Shown here: piece after piece, positions 31,547-39,402 of the stretch
Position numbering within the stretch: the first letter of the stretch is position 1
Layout: each line of letters begins with the position of its first letter
Assembly: GCF_020400725.1 (NCBI RefSeq)
Contig: NZ_JAINVG010000036.1
Coordinates: forward strand, 1-64,000
Reading direction: 5' to 3'
From: Streptomyces sp. NK15101
Lineage (GTDB): Bacteria > Actinomycetota > Actinomycetes > Streptomycetales > Streptomycetaceae
Length of the DNA: 64,000 nt
Translations under genes and position numbers: made by a program
The notes under the pieces: model-generated
Database searches by the model: none
Seen by the model: the letters and a program-made list of their open reading frames with translations, nothing else
What the model was told of the DNA's origin: nothing

Positions 31547-33763
31547 ATGCATTCCGCCGCGCCCCGACCGGCGCACCCTCCCGCCGGCCCGCATGTCCCT
31601 GCCGGTTCGCCGCCTTCCGGCGAACCGCCCCTCCCCGGCCTCCCGCCGGCCCCGCCCCGCAATCCCGCCCCACGCTTCCGTCCCGGGCGCCGGCGCGCAG
31701 GCCACGGCGGGCTGCTCGACCCCATACAGCTCGTGAAGTCCTTCCCCGAGGCGCTGCGCAAACTGCACCCGCGGACCCTCGTCCGGAAGCCCGTGCTCTT
31801 CGTGGTGGCCGTCGGCTCGGCGCTGACCACGCTCTCGGCGCTGTTCGACCCCTCCGTGTTCACCTGGACCGTCAGCGTCTGGCTCTGGCTGACCGTGGTC
31901 TTCGCGAACCTGGCGGAGGCCGTCGCCGAAGGCCGGGGCCGCGCGCAGGCCGAGTCGCTACGCAGGGCCCGGACGGACACGGTCGCGCTGCGGCTCACGC
32001 ACTGGCGGTACGGCACCGACGTCGACCGGGCGGCGACGGAGGCGGTGGCCGCGACCGACCTCAAGCAGTTCGACTTCGTCCTCGTCGAGGCGGGCGAACT
32101 GATCCCGGCGGACGGCGACGTCGTCGCCGGCATCGCCTCGGTCGACGAGTCCGCCGTCACGGGCGAGTCCGCGCCCGTGATCCGCGAGGCGGGCGGCGAC
32201 CGCTCCGGGGTCACCGGCGGGACGACGGTTCTTTCGGACCGGATCGTCGTCCGCGTCACCTCGCGCCCCGGTCACTCCTTCATGGACCGGATGATCGCCC
32301 TCATCGAGGGCGCGGAACGCCAGAAGACGCCGAACGAGATCGCCCTCAACATCCTGCTCTCCGCGCTGACCGTCGTCTTCATCCTGGTGGTCGTCGCACT
32401 GAAGCCGATGGCGGGATACGCGGACGCCGCCCCGACCACCACCGTCCTCGTCGCCCTCCTCGTCACGCTCATCCCTACCACGATCGGGGCCCTGCTCTCC
32501 GCGATCGGCATCGCCGGCATGGACCGCCTGGTCCAGCGCAACGTCCTCGCCATGTCGGGCCGGGCCGTCGAGGCGGCAGGTGACGTGAACACCCTGCTCC
32601 TCGACAAGACCGGCACGATCACCCTCGGCAACCGTGAGGCCGCCGCCTTCATCCCGCTCCCGGGAGTGGAGGCCGCCCTCCTGGCCGACGCGGCGCAGCT
32701 CTCCTCCCTCGCCGACGAGACCCCCGAGGGGCGGTCCGTGGCCGAGCTCGCCCGGCGGCAGTACGGTCTGGAGGCTCCCGCCGAGGGCGAACTGGCGAAC
32801 CCCCGGTTCGTGGAGTTCAGCGCGCAGACCCGGATGAGCGGCGTCGACCTGCGCTGGGACGGCGGCGCCTGCCACATCCGCAAGGGAGCCGCGGCCCAGG
32901 TCACCGCCTGGGTGGAGATGTACGGGGGCACGGTGCCGCCCGAGGCCCGCGCCTGGTCCGACGCGATCGCGGATGCCGGCGGTACGCCCCTCCTCGTGGC
33001 CCTCCACGACGGCGACGGTCCCCGGGTGCTCGGGATCGTCCACCTCAAGGACGTCGTGAAGGAGGGAATCCGGGAGCGGTTCGCGGAGCTGCGCCGCATG
33101 GGCATCCGTACCGTGATGGTCACCGGTGACAACCCGCTCACCGCCCGGGCCATCGCCCACGAAGCCGGCGTCGACGACTTCCTCGCCGAGGCCACCCCCG
33201 AGGACAAACTCGCCCTGATCCGAAGGGAGCAGGAGGGCGGGAAGCTGGTCGCGATGACCGGTGACGGCACCAACGACGCCCCCGCGCTCGCCCAGGCGGA
33301 CGTCGGCGTGGCGATGAACACGGGCACGTCGGCCGCGAAGGAGGCCGGCAACATGGTCGACCTCGACTCGAACCCGACCAAGCTCATCGAGATCGTCGAG
33401 ATCGGCAAGCAACTCCTCATCACCCGCGGAGCGCTGACCACCTTCTCCATCACGAACGACGCCGCGAAGTACTTCGCGATCATCCCCGCCATGTTCGCGG
33501 GCGCCTACCCGGGGCTCGAAGCACTGAACATCATGAGGCTGAGCAACCCGACCTCGGCGATCACCTCCGCCATCATCTTCAACGCCCTGATCATCGTGGC
33601 CCTGATCCCGCTCGCCCTGCGCGGCGTCCGCTACACCCCGGCGTCCGCGCACGAGCTGCTGCGCCGCAACCTGCTCGTGTACGGACTCGGCGGCCTCATC
33701 CTCCCCTTCGTCGGCATCAAGGCCATCGACCTGCTCGTCTCCACCGTCCTCGGCCTCGGGTGA
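31547..33763 (+). CDS. second, orphan KdpB-type P-ATPase
   Basis: A 738-residue KdpB paralogue with all catalytic elements intact: TGES, DKTGT (Asp353), TGDGTNDAPALA and the membrane NDAAKYFAI segment. The first 55 residues form a Pro-rich cytoplasmic extension (PPAGPHVPAGSPPSGEPPLP) longer than that of kdpB. Neither kdpA nor kdpC accompanies it. Stretches around the hinge are nearly identical to KdpB at 23898, which suggests it could replace that subunit in the KdpFABC complex. It is divergent from kdpF2-kdpD2 and shares their control region. The ATG at 31547 was chosen over one at 31271 whose extra codons are Arg/Pro-rich and unlike any KdpB. Confidence 0.88.
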   Translation: MHSAAPRPAHPPAGPHVPAGSPPSGEPPLPGLPPAPPRNPAPRFRPGRRRAGHGGLLDPIQLVKSFPEALRKLHPRTLVRKPVLFVVAVGSALTTLSALFDPSVFTWTVSVWLWLTVVFANLAEAVAEGRGRAQAESLRRARTDTVALRLTHWRYGTDVDRAATEAVAATDLKQFDFVLVEAGELIPADGDVVAGIASVDESAVTGESAPVIREAGGDRSGVTGGTTVLSDRIVVRVTSRPGHSFMDRMIALIEGAERQKTPNEIALNILLSALTVVFILVVVALKPMAGYADAAPTTTVLVALLVTLIPTTIGALLSAIGIAGMDRLVQRNVLAMSGRAVEAAGDVNTLLLDKTGTITLGNREAAAFIPLPGVEAALLADAAQLSSLADETPEGRSVAELARRQYGLEAPAEGELANPRFVEFSAQTRMSGVDLRWDGGACHIRKGAAAQVTAWVEMYGGTVPPEARAWSDAIADAGGTPLLVALHDGDGPRVLGIVHLKDVVKEGIRERFAELRRMGIRTVMVTGDNPLTARAIAHEAGVDDFLAEATPEDKLALIRREQEGGKLVAMTGDGTNDAPALAQADVGVAMNTGTSAAKEAGNMVDLDSNPTKLIEIVEIGKQLLITRGALTTFSITNDAAKYFAIIPAMFAGAYPGLEALNIMRLSNPTSAITSAIIFNALIIVALIPLALRGVRYTPASAHELLRRNLLVYGLGGLILPFVGIKAIDLLVSTVLGLG

Positions 33764-34026
33764 ATATCCGTCAGGGCTTCATTAGGGAAAGCCTGTTGGG
33801 CTTGCGAGCGGACCGACCCGAGGCTTCGATGGGAAGCATGGACAGCGCGTGGCTCCTGCTCGACCGGCCGCCCCATCGGGCGCCCCGTCGTGAGCCCCGC
33901 TGTCCGGAGACCGCAGTACGCCGCTGATCCTTCTCCGGCCCTGCCACGGGGCGTCGTGACCTCTCGCGTCCGGCGCCCCTTCTTCGTACCCGCACACCTT
34001 CGAGACCCGTAAGGGACTGACCAGTC

Positions 34027-34836
34027 ATGTCCGTTTCCGACCTTTCCTCCCGCACCGTTCTGGTGACCGGCGCCACCTCCGGCATCGGCTACCAGACGGC
34101 CCGGATCCTCGCCGAGCGCGGCGCCACGGTCCTCGTCCACGGCCGCACCGCCGAGGAGGCGCAGGCCGCCACCGACCGTCTGGTCACCCTGGCCGACGTC
34201 GACGAGGCCCGCCTGCGCCCGCTCGGCGCGGACTTCACCCGCCTGGAGGAGGTCGAGCGCCTCGCGCACCGCGTCCTGGCCGAGCACCCGCGCCTCGACG
34301 TGCTCGTCAACAACGCCGGCATGGCCGCGCCCGAGCGCCACACCGTCACCGCCGACGGCAATGAGATCGCCTTCCAGGTCAACTTCCTCGCCCACTACCT
34401 CCTCACCCACCTCCTCGAACCCGCCCTCACCACCGACCCCGGCGGCCGGGTCGTCAACGTCTCCTCCGTGCTCCACCGCACCGGCTCCATCCAGTGGAGC
34501 GACCCCAACCGGACCCGCCGCTACTCCCGCCTCGCCGCCTACGCCCAGTCCCAGCTGGCCCTCACCGTCTTCGCCGCCGACCCCCGGGTGACCGCCGTCT
34601 CCGTCCACCCCGGCATCTGCGCCACCAGCCTCCTGCCCCTGTACGCGCACGAGGGCGTCGCCCCGGCCGAGGGCGCCGCCCACGTCGTCCGCCTCTGCGA
34701 CCCGGCCACGGAGATCGTCAACGGCGCCTACTACGACCGTGAGCACCGCGTCACCCCGGCACCGGTCGCCCTGGAGGAACGCACCGTGAAGCGCCTCAGC
34801 AAGCTCGCCGACGTCCTCGTCGGCCAGACGGCCTGA
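34027..34836 (+). CDS. SDR-family protein lacking the catalytic Lys
   Basis: A 269-residue short-chain dehydrogenase-like protein with an intact cofactor motif TGATSGIG, NNAG near residue 95 and Ser in NVSSVLHRTG. In the active site the expected Tyr-x3-Lys reads Tyr172-Ala-Gln-Ser-Gln176, so the lysine that lowers the Tyr pKa is replaced by Gln. The protein resembles the retinol dehydrogenase/WWOX-like branch. It may be a weak or non-catalytic NAD(P)-binding protein. The 263 bases between kdpB2 and this gene hold no gene or clear hairpin. A bL37-like ORF follows by 14 bases. Confidence 0.8.
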   Translation: MSVSDLSSRTVLVTGATSGIGYQTARILAERGATVLVHGRTAEEAQAATDRLVTLADVDEARLRPLGADFTRLEEVERLAHRVLAEHPRLDVLVNNAGMAAPERHTVTADGNEIAFQVNFLAHYLLTHLLEPALTTDPGGRVVNVSSVLHRTGSIQWSDPNRTRRYSRLAAYAQSQLALTVFAADPRVTAVSVHPGICATSLLPLYAHEGVAPAEGAAHVVRLCDPATEIVNGAYYDREHRVTPAPVALEERTVKRLSKLADVLVGQTA

Positions 34837-34850
34837 AAGGGGCACCGGAC

Positions 34851-34928
34851 ATGTCCAAGCGCGCCCGCAAGAAGAAGGCCCGCCGCAAGAAGAAGGCGAA
34901 CCACGGCCGCAGAGCCGGCCAGAGCTGA
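34851..34928 (+). CDS. bL37-like very small ribosomal protein
   Basis: Twenty-five codons encode a strongly basic peptide beginning MSKRARKKKARRKKK and continuing ANHGRRAGQS. The actinobacterial large-subunit protein bL37 has the same build: about 24 residues, an (A/S)KRGRKKR-type start and the ANHGKRP motif. AAGGGG lies eight bases before the ATG. Gly at position 5 of the usual motif is Ala here, and Lys-Arg-Pro is Arg-Arg-Ala, so it may be a diverged second copy. It is too short for ordinary gene callers. Confidence 0.75.
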   Translation: MSKRARKKKARRKKKANHGRRAGQS

Positions 34929-35007
34929 CCCTCTCCCTCTGTTCCCACCCGGGGCGGCCCGCACCGTGACAGCGGGCCGCCCCGCTCCCGTACTCCCGGA
35001 GGTTCCC

Positions 35008-35796
35008 GTGATCCCCCACCCCGCCCACCAGCCGCCCTCCGCCGCGCGGGCCTTCCCCACCGGCGCGCCCGGCACGGCGGCCCTGGCCGAGCACGTGCTC
35101 GCCACCGGCCACGGCACCTGGTGGACCGGCCACCCCGTCCACCCCCGCGTCATCGCCGTCACCAGCGGTCGCCACGCCCTCCTGGCCGGCGACCCCACCG
35201 TCCTCGCCCCCTCCGACCTCGCCCCGCTGGCCGGACACTGCGTCGAGGCGTCCCCCCGCTTCCTGCCCGTGCTCGCCGCCGCCTTCGACCTCCTGCACCC
35301 CTGGGACCGCATGCTCTACGTGCACCGGGCGGAGGCAGCCGCCACGCGGATCCCCCACGGGACGACGGTCCGGCGCCTGCGCGCGGAGGACGGCCCGGCA
35401 CTCGCCGCCGCCGGTCTCCCCCTCGGCCGGCCCTTCGCCACGTGGGGCGGCCCCGAGGGCCTCGCCCGTTCCGGGCACGGCTGGGCCGCCTTCCGCAAGG
35501 AACGGGTCCTGGCCGTGGCCTGCTCCCGGTTCACGGGCAGCCGGTACGAGGACGTGGCCTGCGCCACCGACCCCGCCGAGCGGCGACAGCACCTGACCCT
35601 CGCCTGCGTCGCCGGCCTGACCACCGACATCGCCGCCCGCGGCCGGACTGCCACCTGGAGCTGCTCCCGCGAGAACCGGGCGAGCCGCCTGCTCGCCTGG
35701 ACCGCCGGGTTCCGGCTCCTGCGCGAGTACGTGCACCACACCACCGGCCCGCACACCGCCGTCAGCGGCACGTCAAATCTGCGGGCCGCCGCGTAA
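35008..35796 (+). CDS. GNAT-like acetyltransferase
   Basis: A 262-residue protein whose C-terminal half fits a GNAT fold: VTVR-like strand (TTVRRLRAEDGPAL), the region ACSRFTGSRYEDVACATDP and the final LTTDIAARGRTATWSCSREN then ASRLLAWTAGFRL, matching the last GNAT helix and strand where side chains meet acetyl-CoA. The N-terminal 115 residues are a separate region of unknown fold. GGAGG five bases before the GTG at 35008 decides the start. Substrate unknown. Confidence 0.68.
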   Translation: MIPHPAHQPPSAARAFPTGAPGTAALAEHVLATGHGTWWTGHPVHPRVIAVTSGRHALLAGDPTVLAPSDLAPLAGHCVEASPRFLPVLAAAFDLLHPWDRMLYVHRAEAAATRIPHGTTVRRLRAEDGPALAAAGLPLGRPFATWGGPEGLARSGHGWAAFRKERVLAVACSRFTGSRYEDVACATDPAERRQHLTLACVAGLTTDIAARGRTATWSCSRENRASRLLAWTAGFRLLREYVHHTTGPHTAVSGTSNLRAAA

Positions 35797-35850
35797 ACAG
35801 CGCGTAGCCCGCACCGCGCACACGGGGTGCCCGGCCCTAGCGTCAGCGCC

Positions 35851-36387
35851 ATGCAGCCACCGCTTCCCTCTCCCCGCCCCGCCGCCGACGTGCTGCACGA
35901 CGCCGGATGGCCCGGCGAGGCCCGGGCCGCCCTGCTCTGCTCGGGCCTCCTGCTCGGCGTCGCGCTGGTCGTCGATGCCGGAACCCCGCACGGCCTGACC
36001 TTGCCGGGCGCCCTGGGCTGCATCACCCTGTGCGTGGTCCTGCTGGTCATCCTCCTGCCGGCCAGGGTGAGCGCCGCGCCGGGCATCCTGACGGTGCGGG
36101 GCCTGTGGGTCACCCGGACGGTGTGCACCGACCGGCTCGTGGCGGTCGCCTGGCCAGCGGACACCGCCGGGCGCCTCGCGCTGCGGGACGAGGACGGTGC
36201 CCGCGCCGAGGTCGACCTCCGCGTCCTCCTCGCCAACCCCGCCCTGTGGCTGCGCATCGAAGCCGACGCCCGTACGTCCCGCACACACGGCACCCTGCAT
36301 CACGGCACGGCCGACCTCACACGGCTCGCTCTACACGTCCACTCCGAGACGGCCCGCACCGTCCTCAGGGTCTCCGGCCTGGACTAG
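35851..36387 (+). CDS. two-span membrane protein with PH-like tail
   Basis: A 178-residue protein with two adjacent hydrophobic helices (about residues 25-45 and 52-72) followed by a cytoplasmic domain that starts ARVSAAPGILTVRGLWVTRTV and looks like a bacterial PH domain. Relatives are common in streptomycetes and uncharacterised. The end of the gene overlaps the convergent DUF4118 gene by 57 bp. Confidence 0.6.
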   Translation: MQPPLPSPRPAADVLHDAGWPGEARAALLCSGLLLGVALVVDAGTPHGLTLPGALGCITLCVVLLVILLPARVSAAPGILTVRGLWVTRTVCTDRLVAVAWPADTAGRLALRDEDGARAEVDLRVLLANPALWLRIEADARTSRTHGTLHHGTADLTRLALHVHSETARTVLRVSGLD

Positions 36388-37131
36388 CCGCCCCGAACCT
36401 TCGAGCACGACCGCCGCGAGGCCGGCCAGGTCGACGGCGACGAGTCGCGCCTCCACCGGGACCGGTACGGCTCCGGGCACAGGCGTCAGCAGGAACCGCC
36501 CCCGAACCTTGCCGGCCGCCAGAGCCGGCAGCTCGATCTCCCCGTCCGGCCACCCCTGCCGCTCCAGGTCCCAGATCCAGCCCTCCACACGCACCGACCC
36601 GTCCGTCTGGAGCCTGGGCGGCGGAGAACCGGCAGGCTCCACGGCGAAGGTGAACCGGCACTCCCGCAGCTCCAGCACGTCCACAAGATCCCGGCGAAAC
36701 CGGTCGATCAGCTCCGGCGCCGCACCTCCACCCGATCGCATCAGGCGAATCGTGCCGTGCAGGCGTTCCAGGTATTCCGCGTCCGCGCCCGCGGCCGACC
36801 GCATCACGCGGGCCCGGGCGGCGAGCTGGGACACGAGCAGGCCGACGACAAGCAGCAGGAGCGCCGTCTCGACATCGGCCCGATCCCGGATGTCGAAGCT
36901 CTGATACGGCTCGGTGTGGAAGAAGTCGAACCAGGCCACCGCCGAGACCGCGGCAAGCGCACCGGCCCACCGGTTCCCCAGCGCCGAGACGGCGACGACC
37001 ACGACGACCAGCACCAGCGCAAGGTTGGTGGAAGTGACGCTCCTACGCAGCGGCAGCAACGTCAGCGCCACCAGGAAGGGTGCGAGGACCGCGGCCGTCA
37101 CGGCGACCACGTCCCGGATCGGCATACGCAT
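36331..37131 (-). CDS. orphan KdpD-type membrane domain (DUF4118) protein
   Basis: A 266-residue protein. After four close hydrophobic segments (about residues 6-105) it contains the DUF4118 signature region (ALAAVSAVAWFDFFHTEPYQSF) found between the USP and kinase parts of KdpD, then a soluble domain without HisKA or HATPase motifs. It may sense membrane state or modulate the KdpD kinases. GAGGAGG just before tandem ATGs (37131/37134) fixes the start. It is divergent from the APC permease and shares the TTGACG site at 37218. Confidence 0.75.
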   Translation of the reverse strand: MRMPIRDVVAVTAAVLAPFLVALTLLPLRRSVTSTNLALVLVVVVVAVSALGNRWAGALAAVSAVAWFDFFHTEPYQSFDIRDRADVETALLLLVVGLLVSQLAARARVMRSAAGADAEYLERLHGTIRLMRSGGGAAPELIDRFRRDLVDVLELRECRFTFAVEPAGSPPPRLQTDGSVRVEGWIWDLERQGWPDGEIELPALAAGKVRGRFLLTPVPGAVPVPVEARLVAVDLAGLAAVVLEGSGRLVQAGDPEDGAGRLGVDV

Positions 37132-37217
37132 CATCGGCCTCCTCAGCGGCCCACACGCGCTCACTATCAATTGAGACTGCACCCGATGTGAGGAAGGTGA
37201 CGCCCTACCGGCGGATC

Positions 37218-37234
37218 TTGACGCTTCCCTGACG
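37218..37234 (+). promoter_or_regulatory. TTGACG-N5-CTGACG site between DUF4118 and APC genes
   Basis: TTGACG at 37218 and CTGACG at 37229, 11 bp apart, in the 200-bp divergent region. It lies 99 bp upstream of the APC permease ATG and 87 bp upstream of the DUF4118 gene. Confidence 0.55.
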
Positions 37235-37332
37235 CGCACGCCGGCTACGCCTCCCCGCACCCTGCTTACGCTGGCTCGGCCGCATCGCAGGCGGCCGAAA
37301 ACCCCTCATCGAGCAGACTCCAGGAGCACCCC

Positions 37333-39288
37333 ATGGCCACCACAGACGAGACGCGCGGCGGGAAGCTGCGCGCGTGGATGCTGGAGGGCCTGTCCGACAT
37401 GGGCAAGGGAAAGCCGTCCCGCCCCAAGGAGACGGCCCCGGACGCCGGACACAAGGGCCAGCCCTGGTGGCGGGTGATGTGCCTGACCGGTGTCGACTAC
37501 TTCTCCACCCTCGGCTACCAGCCCGGCATCGCCGCCCTCGCGGCCGGCCTCCTCTCTCCCATCGCCACCATCGTGCTCGTGATCGTGACCCTGGCGGGCG
37601 CGCTGCCGGTCTACCGGCGGGTGGCGGAGGAGAGCCCGCACGGCGAGGGCTCGATCGCGATGCTGTCGCGACTGCTGTCCTTCTGGAAGGGCAAGCTCTT
37701 CGTCCTCACCCTGCTCGGCTTCGCCGCCACCGACTTCCTCATCACCATCACCCTGTCGGCTGCCGACGCCTCCACCCACCTCGTGGAGAACCCGCACCTG
37801 GAATCGGCGCTCCACGACAAGCAGGTGATCATCACGATGATCCTGATCGCGCTGCTCGGCGCGGTATTCCTCAAGGGCTTCCTGGAGGCCATCGGCGTCG
37901 CCGTCGCCCTCGTCGGCATCTACCTGGGACTCAACGCCGTCGTCGTCGTGACCGGCCTCTACCAGGTGCTGACCGAGGGACACGTCGTCACCGACTGGAC
38001 CGCCGCCCTGACCCAGGAGCACGGCAACGTCCTCGTCATGATCGGCGTCGCGCTGATCGTCTTCCCCAAGCTCGCCCTCGGCCTCTCCGGCTTCGAGACC
38101 GGCGTCGCCGTCATGCCGCACGTGAAGGGCGACGCTGGTGACACCGAGGCTCGGCCGACAGGACGCATCCGGGACACGAAGAAGCTGCTGACCACGGCCG
38201 CGCTCATCATGAGCGTCTTCCTCATCTGCACGAGTTTCATCACCACGGTGCTGATCCCGCACGAGGAGTTCGAGTCCGGCGGCAAGGCCAACGGCCGCGC
38301 GCTCGCCTACCTCGCCCACGAGTACCTCGGCAACGCCTTCGGCACGGTCTACGACGTCTCCACGATCCTCATCCTCTGGTTCGCGGGCGCCTCCGCCATG
38401 GCCGGCCTGCTCAACCTGATGCCGCGCTACCTGCCGAAGTACGGCATGGCACCGCACTGGGCGCGGGCCGTGCGCCCCATGGTGATCGTCTTCACGCTGG
38501 TCGCCTTCCTGGTGACGTGGATCTTCGACGCCGACGTCGACGCGCAGGGGGGCGCGTACGCCACCGGCGTCCTCGTGCTGATCTGCTCGGCCGCCATCGC
38601 CGTCACCATCGCCGCCCGCAAGGCCGGCCAGCGCGGCTGGACCATCGGCTTCGGCGCCATCTCGGTCGTCTTCCTCTACACCACCGTCGTCAACGTCATC
38701 GAGCGCCCGGACGGCGTGAAGATCGGCGCCTGCTTCATCGCCGGCATCATCCTCATCTCCCTCCTCTCCCGCCTCGGCCGCGCCTTCGAGCTGCGCGTCA
38801 CCCACGTCGAGCTCGACGACATGGCGGAGCGCTTCATCCGTGACGTCGCCAGCCGGACCCCGCGGTTCATCGCCAACGAGCCGGACAACCGCGACGCCGA
38901 GGAGTACCGGGCGAAGAAGGACCAGATCCGCGCCGACAACGACCTGCCCGGTACCGAGGACTTCGTCTTCATCGAGGTCACCGTCACCGATCCCTCCGAG
39001 TTCGAGGCCGGACTGACCGTACGCGGCGAGGTCCTCCATGACCGCTACCGGGTCCTCACCGTCGAGTCCTCCTCCGTCCCCAACGCCCTCGCGGCCCTCC
39101 TGCTCCACGCCCGGGACATGACCGGTGTGCGTCCGCACGTCTACTTCGAGTGGACCGAGGGCAACCCCTTCGCCAACTTCCTCCGCTTCTTCCTCTTCGG
39201 CCAGGGCGAGATCGCCCCGGTCACCCGAGAGATCCTCCGCGAGGCGGAGTCCGACCGCGACCGCCGCCCCCGCGTCCACGTCGGCTGA
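37333..39288 (+). CDS. APC-superfamily permease, candidate cation transporter
   Basis: A 651-residue membrane protein of the amino acid-polyamine-organocation superfamily. About twelve hydrophobic helices (residues 50-480) are preceded by the helix-break sequence GVDYFSTLGYQPG, where TM1 of APC proteins binds substrate, and followed by a cytoplasmic domain of about 150 residues (VTDPSEFEAGLTVRGEV region). Most relatives are labelled amino acid permeases without proof. Its place among kdp genes and beside a KimA homologue, and the TTGACG site upstream, point to potassium or an osmolyte as substrate; this is inference. Confidence 0.75.
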   Translation: MATTDETRGGKLRAWMLEGLSDMGKGKPSRPKETAPDAGHKGQPWWRVMCLTGVDYFSTLGYQPGIAALAAGLLSPIATIVLVIVTLAGALPVYRRVAEESPHGEGSIAMLSRLLSFWKGKLFVLTLLGFAATDFLITITLSAADASTHLVENPHLESALHDKQVIITMILIALLGAVFLKGFLEAIGVAVALVGIYLGLNAVVVVTGLYQVLTEGHVVTDWTAALTQEHGNVLVMIGVALIVFPKLALGLSGFETGVAVMPHVKGDAGDTEARPTGRIRDTKKLLTTAALIMSVFLICTSFITTVLIPHEEFESGGKANGRALAYLAHEYLGNAFGTVYDVSTILILWFAGASAMAGLLNLMPRYLPKYGMAPHWARAVRPMVIVFTLVAFLVTWIFDADVDAQGGAYATGVLVLICSAAIAVTIAARKAGQRGWTIGFGAISVVFLYTTVVNVIERPDGVKIGACFIAGIILISLLSRLGRAFELRVTHVELDDMAERFIRDVASRTPRFIANEPDNRDAEEYRAKKDQIRADNDLPGTEDFVFIEVTVTDPSEFEAGLTVRGEVLHDRYRVLTVESSSVPNALAALLLHARDMTGVRPHVYFEWTEGNPFANFLRFFLFGQGEIAPVTREILREAESDRDRRPRVHVG

Positions 39289-39402
39289 TCGAACGTCCCC
39301 CCATCGCCCCTGGCGTGCCGCCCGTAGTGAATCCCATGGCGACGAGGTCCGTATCCGGCGGCGTGGCCGCCTGGGAGGCATGGCGGAGACGATCCCGGCC
39401 GG

